Assembly (NCBI RefSeq): GCF_015461845.1
Contig: NZ_JACOPW010000001.1
Coordinates: 930,001-994,000, forward strand
Direction of reading: 5' to 3'
Source: Pseudomonas mucoides
GTDB taxonomy: Bacteria > Pseudomonadota > Gammaproteobacteria > Pseudomonadales > Pseudomonadaceae
DNA length: 64,000 bases
The notes under the pieces were generated by a model, which saw nothing but the letters and a program-made list of their open reading frames with translations, did no database searches and was not told where the DNA came from. Numbering within the stretch: position 1 is the first letter of the stretch; each line of letters opens with the position of its first letter. The position numbers and the translations under genes were made by a program. Shown here piece after piece: positions 37,133 through 46,240 of this stretch.

Positions 37133-39532
37133 TTAGGTTTTCTGGGCCTCGACCCGATCACGTCCCGCCTGCTTCGCCGCATACACCCCCGAATCCGCTC
37201 GCAGCAACAGCGCATCCGCGCCCTCCCCGACGCGCCAACTGGCGATCCCGAAACTCGCGGTAACGAACCCCACGCAGTCAATCGGTGAACTGCGCAGCCC
37301 TTGCCACAACTGCATGGCCAGCACGTGCGCCTGCTCGCGGTCGGTGTCCGGGCAGAGCACCATGAATTCTTCTCCCCCAAGGCGACAGAACACGTCCGTG
37401 CGCCGCAGCCGATGACCAATGCGCTCACACACGGCTTGCAACACCCGATCCCCCACGGCGTGGCCATGCTGGTCATTGATGCGTTTGAAGTGGTCGATGT
37501 CGAGCATGATCACCGACAACTCGCCCACGCCACGCTGGACCCTCGCCATTTCGGTGGTCAGGCGCTCCTGGAAATAACGGCGGTTGTGAATCCCGGTCAG
37601 CGAATCGGTAATCGACAGCGCCCGCAGCTCCTCTTCCACTCGTTTCAGGTCAGAGATGTCGGAAATGTAGCCATGCCAGAGCACCCCGCCACCGGGCAGC
37701 TCTTCGGGCGTTGCCTCACCGCGAACCCAACGCAGGCCGCGCATGGGCAGTTGCACGCGGTATTCCTCGCGCCACGGACTGAGGGTGTCCGCCGAGGCGC
37801 GGATCGAGGCACGGACCCGGGTCGTGTCCTGTGGGTGAATGCGCGTGAAGATCGCTTCGGCATTGAGCAGCAGCACGTCCGGTTCCAGCTCGTAGATCTC
37901 GCGAATACCGTCGCTGGCATAGATCACACTGAAGCGGCCGTCGAATTCCATCTTGAATTGGTAGATGCCACCAGGCACATGGGCGCTGAGTTTCTTCAAC
38001 AACAGGTCCCGTGCCGCGAGCGCCTCATGCACACGCTTGCGCTCGGTAATGTCGATGCAGATCGCCAGGTGACCGACCCACAACCCCTGCTCGTCGAGCA
38101 CCGGGGTGGCGAGCATGTTCACCGCCAAATGGCTGCCGTCGCTGCGTACCAGCGTCCACTCCCGCGCCTCGCTACCGCCCTCTTCGTCCCCTTCGACCAA
38201 CATCGCCTGACAGGTCGGAATCGGTTTGCCATACCGCGCACTCAACTCCGCGGCCCGCGCTACCAGTTCCCGGGGGAAGTGCAGGTTTTCCAGGGTCATA
38301 TGCCCCACGACGTCCACGCTGGCGTAACCCAGCATCTGCTCGGCGCCGGCGTTGAACGTGCTGATGACCCCGCGCAGGTCGGTGGCGATGATCGCCACCT
38401 GAGTCGCCGCATTCAGCACGCCGCGCAACTGGCCGTGGGTGCCACGCAACTCTTGCTCACGGGCCCGCAGTTCCTGGGTGCGTTGCTCCACCATTTTCAG
38501 TGCGCGCTGACGCTGACTGACCAGCACATACAGCAACGCACTGAGCAGCAGACTGAGCAAACCGCCCAGCACCATCAGGGGCATCACCGAGGAATGATTG
38601 GCTTTTGTAAAGGCTTCGCTCGGCGTGATGTCAACCTGATAATCGTGATCGGCCAATCGCAACAGCCGGCTCGCGGACAAATCACTGGCCGCCGGTGAGT
38701 TGAAAGACTCGTAGAGCACTTCGTGCTGCTCGTCGATCGACAAATCGAGAATGCGCACCGAAAGATAGTCGTAGTTGGCGTCCGGCAATCCATCGGCCAA
38801 CAGCTGGCGCATGCTGATCACCGCCATCACATAACCGGAGGGTTTTACCCCCGCTGCGCTGGATGAGTTACGCGGCATCACCGGGGCCACCAACAGCACG
38901 CCGCGCGCATAGGCCGGCTCGATGCTGACCAGATGCATGGGCTGCGACACCGCCATGGTGCCCAGTTTGTCCGCCCGCTCAAGGGTGGCGCGGCGCATCG
39001 GCTGGGCCAGCAAGTCGTACCCCAGCGGCGAGCCCAGTCGACTTTGCGTCTGGCTGTACAGCACCGCCACGTATTCATCGCGCTCGGCGGCCAATTGCAG
39101 TTGACCGTTGCCGTCGAGCTCACGAAGGGTGAAATTGCTGAAGCCCTCGTCCCGTACCTTTTGTTCGAATGCCGCGCGCTCGGCACGAGTCACTCGGGCC
39201 GCGAAGGAATAGGCCTGGGTTCGGTGCAACAGGGGTTGGGTGTAACCGTCGAACTCCTCGCGGGAGACCGAGTCGGAATTGACGAAGAACCGGCGCAGAC
39301 CGTCGAGGCGCTGCTCCTGGTCTTCGAAACGTTCTTCAATGCGGCTGTAACGCTCACTGGCCAGCAGTTGAAAGCGTTGTTTGAGTTGATGGTGAAACAC
39401 ATTGACCGTCGACCAGGCCAGTAACCCGGTGAGCACGCCGCCCATGAGCAATACCAGCAACGCGACCAGCCAGGCCGACACATCTTCGCTGATAAAACCC
39501 AGGATCTTGGGGCGTACGGCCTGAAACGACAT
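37133..39532 (-). CDS. Membrane diguanylate cyclase with CHASE, PAS and GGDEF domains
   Basis: A 799-residue protein. A membrane helix near residues 20-45, a periplasmic CHASE-type sensor (residues 60-300, with RVTRAERAAFE) and a second helix near 320-345 precede a coiled coil, two PAS domains (NAATQVAIIATDLRGVISTF; then a PAS with YASDGIREIYELEP) and the GGDEF domain. GGEEF is at 719-723 and the I-site RRTD lies five residues before it, so c-di-GMP synthesis with product inhibition is expected. No EAL domain. It is not in an evident operon. Confidence 0.93.
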   Translation of the reverse strand: MSFQAVRPKILGFISEDVSAWLVALLVLLMGGVLTGLLAWSTVNVFHHQLKQRFQLLASERYSRIEERFEDQEQRLDGLRRFFVNSDSVSREEFDGYTQPLLHRTQAYSFAARVTRAERAAFEQKVRDEGFSNFTLRELDGNGQLQLAAERDEYVAVLYSQTQSRLGSPLGYDLLAQPMRRATLERADKLGTMAVSQPMHLVSIEPAYARGVLLVAPVMPRNSSSAAGVKPSGYVMAVISMRQLLADGLPDANYDYLSVRILDLSIDEQHEVLYESFNSPAASDLSASRLLRLADHDYQVDITPSEAFTKANHSSVMPLMVLGGLLSLLLSALLYVLVSQRQRALKMVEQRTQELRAREQELRGTHGQLRGVLNAATQVAIIATDLRGVISTFNAGAEQMLGYASVDVVGHMTLENLHFPRELVARAAELSARYGKPIPTCQAMLVEGDEEGGSEAREWTLVRSDGSHLAVNMLATPVLDEQGLWVGHLAICIDITERKRVHEALAARDLLLKKLSAHVPGGIYQFKMEFDGRFSVIYASDGIREIYELEPDVLLLNAEAIFTRIHPQDTTRVRASIRASADTLSPWREEYRVQLPMRGLRWVRGEATPEELPGGGVLWHGYISDISDLKRVEEELRALSITDSLTGIHNRRYFQERLTTEMARVQRGVGELSVIMLDIDHFKRINDQHGHAVGDRVLQAVCERIGHRLRRTDVFCRLGGEEFMVLCPDTDREQAHVLAMQLWQGLRSSPIDCVGFVTASFGIASWRVGEGADALLLRADSGVYAAKQAGRDRVEAQKT

Positions 39533-39674
39533 AAAGGCAACTCACAATGCCAGGTGCCGGAAAAGCCCATTGGCCATGAGTGAGTTATAGCCATTAGCCA
39601 CTAATTTGGCCAGCACTGAAATGACCCAAGAGCCTTTAAAAATCAAGGCTCTGTGGATCCAATCAGCTCAAGTG

Positions 39675-41945
39675 TCAACGCGCAGTGATTTTCCAGGCGC
39701 GGTGGATCTTACCGTTACGGGCGAAATCCGGATCGATGGTCTGGGCGGTGATTTCTTCAACGGCGTAACGCTCGGCGAGGTTTTCCTCAAGGGTGAACTT
39801 GCGGAAGTTGTTGGAGAAGTACAACACCCCACCGGGTGCCAGACGCGCCATGGCCAGGTCGATCAACTGCACCTGATCGCGTTGCACGTCGAAGATCCCT
39901 TCCATGCGTTTGGAGTTGGAGAACGTCGGCGGATCGATGAAGATCAGGTCGTACTCGTCACGGCAGGCCTCGAGCCAGGCCATCACGTCGCCCTGCTCCA
40001 GGCGGTTTTTGTCAGAGAAACCGTTCAGCGACAGATTACGACGCGCCCAGTCGAGGTAGGTTTTCGACAGGTCAACGCTGGTGGTGGTGCGTGCGCCGCC
40101 CTTGGCCGCGTGAACACTGGCCGTTGCGGTGTAGCAGTACAGGTTGAGGAAGCGCTTGCCGGCCGCCTCTTTCTGAATGCGCATGCGCATTGGGCGGTGG
40201 TCGAGAAACAGCCCGGTGTCGAGGTAGTCGGTGAGATTGACCAGCAGCTTCACGCCACCTTCATTGACTTCGACGAACTTGCCCTGCGCAGCCTGACGCT
40301 CGTACTGCTTGGTGCCGCTCTGGCGTTCGCGACGCTTGACCACCACACGGCTCTTGTCGATGTTCAAGGCCTGCGGAATCGCGGCCAGGGCATCGAACAT
40401 GCGGGCCGAGGCTTTTTCCGGATCGATGGATTTCGGCGCGGCGTATTCCTGGACGTGGACCCAATCCTGATACAGGTCGATGGCCATGGAGTATTCCGGC
40501 ATGTCGGCGTCATACACGCGATAGCAGTCGATGCCTTCACGCTTGACCCACTTGCCCAACGCCTTGAGGTTTTTCTGCAGGCGATTGGCAAACATCTGCC
40601 CGCCCTCGCTCAAGCGCGGTTGCTCGATCACCACCGGGGCCGGTTTGATCGGATTGCCGTTCTTGTTGTACTTCTCGTACTTGCCCGGTGCCACGTCGTT
40701 GTCGGCGACTTCGACTTCAGCCTGCTCGCGCTCGACCTGACGCTGTTCCGGGGTGCGACGTTCGCCGGTGACGAACTGGTCGGGCGTGACCTTGATCAGC
40801 AGCAGCTTGCACGGCAACGCGCCGTTCCAGAACGAATACTGTTTGTGGCTGCGAATGCCCATGCGCTTGCCCAGGTCCGGGGCGCCGGTGAACACCGCGG
40901 CTTCCCAGTTCAGGCAGGCCTGACGCAGACGTTCGCCGAGGTTCTGGTAGAGGTAGAGCAAGCTCGCCTCATCGCCCAGACGCTCGCCGTACGGCGGGTT
41001 GCAGATGACCAGGCCTTTCTGGTTCTGGTCCGGACGCGGCTCGAACGTACCGACTTCGCCCTGGTAGATCTTGATCCACTCGCTCAGGCCGGCACGCTCG
41101 ACGTTGTTGCGGCCCGGTTGAATCAGGCGCGGGTCGGCTTCGTAACCGCGAATCCACAGCGGTGGCTTGGCCAGGCCGGCCGCACAGCGCTCGGTGGCTT
41201 CTTCGTGAAGTTTTTTCCACAGCGCCGGGACGTGACCGAGCCAGGCGGTGAAGCCCCATTGCTCGCGACGCAGGTTCGGCGCCATGTCGGCGGCGATCAT
41301 CGCTGCTTCAACGAGGAACGTACCGACACCGCACATCGGGTCAGCCAGCGCGCCGCCTTCGGCCGCAATGCGTGGCCAGCCGGAACGGATCAGGATCGCG
41401 GCCGCGAGGTTTTCCTTCAGCGGCGCCGCGCCTTGCTGCAAGCGATAACCACGCTGGTGCAGGCTGTGACCGGACAGGTCGAGGGACAGAATCGCTTCGC
41501 CACGGTCCAGGCGTAGGTGAATACGCAGGTCCGGGTTGAGCTTGTCGATCGACGGACGGTCGCCTTGCGGGGTGCGTAGTTTGTCGACGATGGCGTCTTT
41601 GACTTTCAGGGCACCAAAGTGAGTGTTGTCGATGCCCGAGCCATGACCGCTGAACTCGACGGCCAGGGTGCCGTCGTTGAGCATGTGGTCTTGCCACTCG
41701 ATGTCCAGCACGCCGTGGTACAGGTCTTCAGCGTCTTTCATCGGGAAACGCTTGAGCACCAGCAACACCCGGTTCGCCAGACGTGACCACAGGCACAGGC
41801 GATAAGCGGTTTCCATGGTCGCCATGCCGCGCACGGCAGAGGTGTGCTCACGTGCTTCTTCAAGGCCAAGCCCGACGGCTTCCTCGATCAGCAGGCCTTC
41901 AAGGCCTTTGGGGCAAGTGAGGAAGATTTCGAATTGATCGGACAT
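39675..41945 (-). CDS. rlmL: 23S rRNA methyltransferase RlmKL (m2G2445 and m7G2069)
   Basis: A 756-residue two-enzyme fusion. The N-terminal half (RlmL) has a THUMP domain and the N6/N2-methylase motif CNPPYGERLGD; the C-terminal half (RlmK) has the SAM-binding region LNLYCYTATASVHAAKGG and IFIDPPTFSNSKRM. Both are intact and the length suits the gammaproteobacterial fusion. I chose ATG at 41945, giving the conserved start MSDQFEIFLTCPKGLE. The preceding ribosome site is weak. Confidence 0.95.
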   Translation of the reverse strand: MSDQFEIFLTCPKGLEGLLIEEAVGLGLEEAREHTSAVRGMATMETAYRLCLWSRLANRVLLVLKRFPMKDAEDLYHGVLDIEWQDHMLNDGTLAVEFSGHGSGIDNTHFGALKVKDAIVDKLRTPQGDRPSIDKLNPDLRIHLRLDRGEAILSLDLSGHSLHQRGYRLQQGAAPLKENLAAAILIRSGWPRIAAEGGALADPMCGVGTFLVEAAMIAADMAPNLRREQWGFTAWLGHVPALWKKLHEEATERCAAGLAKPPLWIRGYEADPRLIQPGRNNVERAGLSEWIKIYQGEVGTFEPRPDQNQKGLVICNPPYGERLGDEASLLYLYQNLGERLRQACLNWEAAVFTGAPDLGKRMGIRSHKQYSFWNGALPCKLLLIKVTPDQFVTGERRTPEQRQVEREQAEVEVADNDVAPGKYEKYNKNGNPIKPAPVVIEQPRLSEGGQMFANRLQKNLKALGKWVKREGIDCYRVYDADMPEYSMAIDLYQDWVHVQEYAAPKSIDPEKASARMFDALAAIPQALNIDKSRVVVKRRERQSGTKQYERQAAQGKFVEVNEGGVKLLVNLTDYLDTGLFLDHRPMRMRIQKEAAGKRFLNLYCYTATASVHAAKGGARTTTSVDLSKTYLDWARRNLSLNGFSDKNRLEQGDVMAWLEACRDEYDLIFIDPPTFSNSKRMEGIFDVQRDQVQLIDLAMARLAPGGVLYFSNNFRKFTLEENLAERYAVEEITAQTIDPDFARNGKIHRAWKITAR

Positions 41946-42476
41946 TGGAATTTCAGAGCCTTTAGCTAAGTGAACCGACAACGCATTGCCGATCCGGTTT
42001 TCAATCAGGCGCTTTTCTAAAAGAGCGCCCGCGTGGCACGAAGGTGTGCCGTCCCACCTGTGCTGCTCAGGTTAGAAGAGCTTAGATGCACAGGCAGATA
42101 AAAAAGTTGATGCAACAAAATGTCATAAGTCGACCCTTCGTCGAATAGTGCTTCTGCGCAACAGAAGTCATTCTCACTAAAGGATTAACCCCGTCATCCT
42201 GCGGGGGGCCGATCATACAGGGCTTTGGCCAATAAACACGGGCAAACATCGTGTTACTTATGGCCATAGCATCTTTATGGTTACGTCCTTATGACAAAAC
42301 GATCATTCCCTCGATGTGACGCATTGGTTAGAACTCAACACAGGTTGACGCCGCAACGACGTCGACACCTTGGCTCGCGACGCCGGCAGCGGGCCCCAAC
42401 GGCAGAAGTTTTTTTCTGCCAGACCTCGATTGAGGTCTACGCGATAAATACAGTCAACAAGTGAGGGCAACACCCT
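41946..42476. other. Long intergenic region upstream of rlmL and rmf
   Basis: About 530 bases between two divergent genes. It holds the rmf leader with hairpins GGCAGAA-GTTTTTT-TTCTGCC-like (about 42401-42421) and AGACCTCGATTGAGGTCT (about 42420-42438). A 61-codon frame on the minus strand (42082-42267) has no family features or ribosome site. The AT-rich stretch near 42100-42310 probably contains promoters. Confidence 0.5.
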
Positions 42477-42692
42477 ATGAGAAGACTTAAGCGTGATCCG
42501 TTGGAAAGAGCATTTTTGCGCGGATATCAATATGGCGTTGGTGGCAAATCCCGTGAGCTTTGCCCATTTACTCTACCGTCAGTACGCCAAGCCTGGATTA
42601 ACGGCTGGCGCGAGGGACGCGGCGACAACTGGGACGGTATGACCGGCACTGCGGGAATCCACAGACTCAACGAACTTCACGCCGTCGGCTAA
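42477..42692 (+). CDS. rmf: Ribosome modulation factor
   Basis: A 71-residue basic protein that dimerises 70S ribosomes into inactive 100S particles in stationary phase. The sequence starts MRRLKRDPLERAFLRGYQYG and has the conserved VRQAWINGWREGRGDNWDG, closely matching Rmf. It is monocistronic, with a long 5' region and a terminator about 90 bases after the stop codon, as expected for a growth-phase-controlled gene. Confidence 0.96.
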   Translation: MRRLKRDPLERAFLRGYQYGVGGKSRELCPFTLPSVRQAWINGWREGRGDNWDGMTGTAGIHRLNELHAVG

Positions 42693-42780
42693 TTTACAGG
42701 GCCTAACACTCCGACACGACAATCTGATGACTGAATGAATTAACCACGCACGTCCCATCCGGACGGCGGGCTCCGGCCCA

Positions 42781-42806
42781 GGGGCTCCTTCGAGGAGCCC
42801 TTTTTT
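42781..42806 (+). terminator. Intrinsic terminator after rmf
   Basis: GGGGCTCC-TTCG-AGGAGCCC followed by TTTTTT: a stable UUCG-loop hairpin with a T-run. Confidence 0.92.
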
Positions 42807-42836
42807 ATGCCTGTCTTTCGCCGAAACACAATTCCC

Positions 42837-42879
42837 GTGTAGCAGCTGTCGAGCCTGCGAGGCTCGACAGCTGCTACAC
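42837..42879. repeat. Perfect 19-base-arm palindrome next to pyrD
   Basis: GTGTAGCAGCTGTCGAGCC, a five-base loop, and the exact complement GGCTCGACAGCTGCTACAC. It ends one base before the pyrD stop codon on the minus strand. The TGTAGCAGCTG ends match the long repeat at 4825. Confidence 0.85.
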
Positions 42880-42880
42880 G

Positions 42881-43900
42881 TCAGCGCTGGGCGGCTATGG
42901 CGTCTACCGACTCACGAATCAGCGCTGGACCTTTGTAGATAAAGCCGGAGTAGATCTGCACCAGGCTCGCACCCGCAGCGATTTTCTCTGCGGCGTGTTT
43001 GCCTTCGGTGATCCCGCCCACGGCGATGATCGGCAAGCGACCGGCCAGCTCCGAGGCCAGCACCTTCACGGTGTGGGTGCTCTTGTCACGAACCGGTGCG
43101 CCGGACAGACCGCCCGCCTCGTCACCGTGCTCCATGCCTTCTACACCGACGCGGCTCAGGGTGGTGTTGGTGGCGATCACCGCGTCCATCCCGGTTTCAA
43201 TCAGCGCTTGTGCGACCTGCGCGGTTTCTTCGTCGGTCATGTCCGGTGCGATCTTGATCGCCAGCGGGACATGTTTACCGTGACGCAACGCCAACTCGGC
43301 GCGGCGCGTGGCCAGGTCAGCGAGCAACTGCTTGAGCGAATCGCCGAACTGCAGGCTGCGCAGGCCCGGGGTGTTCGGCGAGCTGACGTTGACCGTCACA
43401 TAGCTGGCGTGGGCGTAGACCTTGTCCAGGCAGATCAGGTAATCATCGACCGCGCGCTCGACCGGGGTGTCGAAGTTTTTGCCGATGTTGATGCCCAGCA
43501 CGCCCTTGTATTTGGCGGCGGCTACACGCGCCAGCAGGTGATCGACGCCAAGGTTGTTGAACCCCATGCGGTTGATGATCGCCTCGGCTTCCGGCAGGCG
43601 GAAAATCCGTGGTTTCGGGTTGCCCGGTTGCGGACGCGGGGTGATGGTGCCGATTTCGACAAAACCAAAACCCAACTGGGCGAAACCGTCGATGGCCGCG
43701 CCGTTTTTGTCCAGACCCGCCGCCAAGCCCACCGGGTTCGGGAAGTCCAGGCCCATGACCGACACCGGCATTTTCGCCGGGGCCTTGCACAGCAAGCCGT
43801 TGAGGCCCAAACGTCCGCCCGCGCCGATCAGGTCCAGAGACAGATCGTGGGAGGTTTCCGGGGAAAGTTTGAACAACAGCTGACGGGCCAGGGTGTACAT
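42881..43900 (-). CDS. pyrD: Dihydroorotate dehydrogenase (quinone), class 2
   Basis: A 339-residue membrane-associated flavoenzyme that oxidises dihydroorotate to orotate in pyrimidine synthesis, passing electrons to quinone. The N-terminal amphipathic helices ([20 protein letters not shown]) mark class 2. [30 protein letters not shown] (catalytic Ser) and [16 protein letters not shown] are conserved. It is divergent from nasS. Confidence 0.96.
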   Translation of the reverse strand: MYTLARQLLFKLSPETSHDLSLDLIGAGGRLGLNGLLCKAPAKMPVSVMGLDFPNPVGLAAGLDKNGAAIDGFAQLGFGFVEIGTITPRPQPGNPKPRIFRLPEAEAIINRMGFNNLGVDHLLARVAAAKYKGVLGINIGKNFDTPVERAVDDYLICLDKVYAHASYVTVNVSSPNTPGLRSLQFGDSLKQLLADLATRRAELALRHGKHVPLAIKIAPDMTDEETAQVAQALIETGMDAVIATNTTLSRVGVEGMEHGDEAGGLSGAPVRDKSTHTVKVLASELAGRLPIIAVGGITEGKHAAEKIAAGASLVQIYSGFIYKGPALIRESVDAIAAQR

Positions 43901-43992
43901 GGGCGGGTTTGACTCTGGGCTACGAAAAGTGGCGGCAATTATAGCCGCGCATCGGGGCCGCAGGCGAGGCGCGCGACAAAATCAGCGAGCGA

Positions 43993-44008
43993 TGGCATAT
44001 GCCTTGCA
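43993..44008 (+). promoter_or_regulatory. Sigma-54 promoter of nasST
   Basis: TGGCATATGCCTTGCA fits the -24/-12 consensus TGGCAC-N5-TTGCA, with ten bases between GG and GC. Transcription should start near 44020, giving a leader of about 110 bases before nasS. Confidence 0.75.
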
Positions 44009-44028
44009 CCACCACCGGTATCAGCACT

Positions 44029-44111
44029 CATGCCAACGGCGGAATGGGTCGAAAGACAACGGCGTCGTCACTGGCCCTTGCTCTGGCAAGGCGCCTGGTA
44101 CGGCGTTTTTT
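44029..44111 (+). promoter_or_regulatory. ANTAR-type antitermination leader of nasST
   Basis: Hairpin P1 is CATGCC-AACGGC-GGAATG (44029-44046) and P2 is GAC-AACGGC-GTC (44055-44066); both six-base loops have A at position 1 and G at 4. P2 overlaps the 5' arm (CGTCGT, 44063-44068) of a long imperfect hairpin closed by ACGGCG (44100-44105) and followed by TTTTTT. Formation of P2 would prevent the terminator. The P2 stem is short, so this is the weakest of the three leaders. Confidence 0.72.
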
Positions 44112-44128
44112 ATGCAAGGTGCTTATCG

Positions 44129-45340
44129 ATGATTGAAGTTCCAGCCAACCCTCTGGCGTGGGTCAATGGCAGCGATGCCCCGGAAAAGACCGACATCAAC
44201 CTCGGCTTCATGGCCCTGAGCGACTGCGCCTCGGTGGTGGTCGCCGCCACTCAGGGGTTCGCCCAGCCTTACGGCCTGACCCTGAACCTCAAGCGCCAGT
44301 CGTCCTGGGCCAACCTGCGGGACAAACTGGTCAGCGGCGAACTCGACGCCGCCCACAGCCTGTATGGTCTTATTTATGCCGTCCATCTGGGCATCGGCGG
44401 CGTGGCCTCGACCGACATGGCCGTGCTGATGGGCCTGAACCAGAATGGCCAGAGCATCAATCTCTCCCACGGTTTGCAGGCGCTGAGCGTGACCAGTCCT
44501 GATGCACTCGAGCGCCACGTGCACCAATCTCGCCCGAAACTCACCTTCGCCCAGACCTTTCCGACCGGCACCCACGCCATGTGGCTGTATTACTGGCTGG
44601 CGAGTCAGGGCATCCACCCGCTGCAAGATGTCGACAGCGTGGTGGTACCGCCCCCGCAAATGGTCGCGCACCTGCAAGCCGGGCGTATCGATGGCTTTTG
44701 CGTGGGTGAACCGTGGTCCGCCAGCGCAGTGCAACAGAATCTCGGCTTTACCCTGGCGACGACCCAGACCATCTGGCCCGATCACCCGGAAAAAGTCCTC
44801 GGCTGCACCCGTGCGTTTGTCGAGCAGTATCCCAACACCGCGCGGGCCTTGGTGATGGCGATCCTGGAAGCCAGCCGGTTCATTGAACAAAGCACGGAAA
44901 ACCGCCGCAGCACCGCGCAGCTGTTGAGCGCGCCCGACTACCTCGACGCCCCCCTCGACTGCATCGAACCGCGCCTGTTGGGCGACTACGCCGACGGCCT
45001 GGGCCATCGCTGGCAGGACCCGCACGCGTTGCGCTTCCATGCGGGCGGCGAGGTCAACGTGCCGTACCTGTCCGACGGCATGTGGTTCATGACCCAGTTC
45101 CGGCGCTGGGGCTTGTTGCGCGACGATCCGGATTACCTCGGCGTGGCCCGTCAGGTCCAGCAACTGGATCTGTACCGCGAAGCCGCCAGTGCCGTCGGTG
45201 TCGATATCCGGGGGCAGGACATGCGCAGCAGCCAGTTGATCGACGGCAAAGTCTGGGACGGTTCCGACCCGGCCGGTTATGCCCGCAGCTTCAAGTTACA
45301 CGCCCTGAGCGACAGCTCGCACCGATTCGCCCAGCGCTGA
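44129..45340 (+). CDS. nasS: NasS, cytoplasmic nitrate/nitrite sensor (NrtA-like)
   Basis: A 403-residue protein of the CmpA/NrtA family without a signal peptide, so it acts in the cytoplasm. NLGFMALSDCASVVVAATQG, SWANLRDKLVSGELDAAHSL and GFCVGEPWSASAV are the ligand-binding family segments. In known systems NasS holds NasT inactive until nitrate or nitrite binds. I chose ATG at 44129, downstream of the leader terminator. It lies 15 bases before nasT. Confidence 0.92.
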   Translation: MIEVPANPLAWVNGSDAPEKTDINLGFMALSDCASVVVAATQGFAQPYGLTLNLKRQSSWANLRDKLVSGELDAAHSLYGLIYAVHLGIGGVASTDMAVLMGLNQNGQSINLSHGLQALSVTSPDALERHVHQSRPKLTFAQTFPTGTHAMWLYYWLASQGIHPLQDVDSVVVPPPQMVAHLQAGRIDGFCVGEPWSASAVQQNLGFTLATTQTIWPDHPEKVLGCTRAFVEQYPNTARALVMAILEASRFIEQSTENRRSTAQLLSAPDYLDAPLDCIEPRLLGDYADGLGHRWQDPHALRFHAGGEVNVPYLSDGMWFMTQFRRWGLLRDDPDYLGVARQVQQLDLYREAASAVGVDIRGQDMRSSQLIDGKVWDGSDPAGYARSFKLHALSDSSHRFAQR

Positions 45341-45355
45341 CAGGAGACTGCGAAC

Positions 45356-45931
45356 ATGCTGCGTATCCTGCTGATCAACGACACTGCGAAAAAAGTCGGT
45401 CGACTGAAAGCCGCCCTGACCGAAGCCGGGTTCGAGGTAATCGACGAATCGGGCCTGACCATCGACCTGCCCGAACGCGTCGAAACGGTGCGTCCGGACG
45501 TGATCCTGATCGATACCGAGTCACCGAGCCGCGATGTGCTGGAACAAGTGGTGTTGGTGACCCGTGACCAGCCACGACCGATTGTCATGTTTACCGATGA
45601 ACACGACCCCGGCGTGATGCGTCAGGCGATCAAGTCCGGGGTCAGTGCCTACATCGTCGAAGGCATTCACGCACAGCGCCTGCAGCCGATTCTCGACGTG
45701 GCCATGGCGCGGTTTGAAAGTGACCAGGCCCTGCGCGCCCAGCTGTATGCCCGCGACCAGCAACTGGCCGAGCGCAAGCGCATCGAACTGGCCAAGGGGC
45801 TGTTGATGAAGATGAAAAGTTGCAACGAGGAAGAGGCCTACACCCTGATGCGCCGGCAGGCGATGAGCCGGCAACAGAAGTTGATCCAGGTTGCCGAGCA
45901 GATCATTGCCATGAGTGAGTTGCTCGGGTAA
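45356..45931 (+). CDS. nasT: NasT, ANTAR-domain transcription antiterminator
   Basis: A 191-residue regulator with a receiver-like domain (residues 1-120) and a C-terminal ANTAR RNA-binding domain (residues 125-187: ERKRIELAKGLLMKMKSCNEEEAYTLMRRQAM). It binds paired hexaloop hairpins in nascent mRNA and blocks terminator formation. Three matching leaders lie nearby, before nasS, nasA and nirB. A GGAGA ribosome site precedes the ATG. Confidence 0.95.
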   Translation: MLRILLINDTAKKVGRLKAALTEAGFEVIDESGLTIDLPERVETVRPDVILIDTESPSRDVLEQVVLVTRDQPRPIVMFTDEHDPGVMRQAIKSGVSAYIVEGIHAQRLQPILDVAMARFESDQALRAQLYARDQQLAERKRIELAKGLLMKMKSCNEEEAYTLMRRQAMSRQQKLIQVAEQIIAMSELLG

Positions 45932-45933
45932 CC

Positions 45934-46017
45934 GATCGTTCCCACGCTCCTCGTCACAGCTTGAAGCGGACGTGGAGCGTCCATGGCGGCATTACCACGC
46001 TCCGCGTGGGAACGATC
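45934..46017. repeat. Composite palindromic repeat after nasT
   Basis: GATCGTTCCCACGCTCCTCG at the left and CACGCTCCGCGTGGGAACGATC (last 20 bases ending 46017) at the right, with a GGACGTGGAGCGTCC core. It is a diverged copy of the repeat at 18229, starting three bases after the nasT stop codon. Confidence 0.82.
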
Positions 46018-46026
46018 TCCTGAAAC

Positions 46027-46042
46027 TGGCACAAATCTGGCT
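46027..46042 (+). promoter_or_regulatory. Sigma-54 promoter of nasA
   Basis: TGGCACAAATCTGGCT has the -24 element TGGCAC and a -12 GC doublet ten bases after GG. The -12 element (TGGCT) is less ideal than in the other two. Start is predicted near 46054, just before hairpin P1. Confidence 0.72.
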
Positions 46043-46056
46043 AAGTAATCACCACA

Positions 46057-46140
46057 GGTAACCAACGGCGGTTGCCCCACCTACGACAAAGACGTCGCTC
46101 ACCTCATTTGCCCTTGGCGAATCCGGTAGCGGCGTTTTTT
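46057..46140 (+). promoter_or_regulatory. ANTAR-type antitermination leader of nasA
   Basis: P1 is GGTAACC-AACGGC-GGTTGCC (46057-46076). P2 is CGAC-AAAGAC-GTCG (46084-46097). Both six-base loops have A1 and G4. P2 shares bases with the terminator 5' arm ACGTCGCT-C-ACC (from 46092), which pairs with GGTAGCGGCGT (46125-46135) followed by TTTTTT. The two structures exclude one another, the expected switch for NasT. Confidence 0.88.
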
Positions 46141-46240
46141 CGTTTTGGCCCCACAGCCCGGGGCCGGTGGTGCGGCCCACAGGCGCCCCACCTGCTAGCT
46201 CATGACTCCTTCTCGAGACTCTTCACAGCTGAGGTGCGCG

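Noticed and set aside
39606..41516. A 636-codon plus-strand frame opposite rlmL
   Set aside because: Fully antisense to a conserved two-domain enzyme, with no recognisable motifs; a by-product of GC-biased third positions.
42082..42267. A 61-codon minus-strand frame upstream of rlmL
   Set aside because: No ribosome site, odd composition, and no similarity I recognise; it lies in an AT-rich promoter region.
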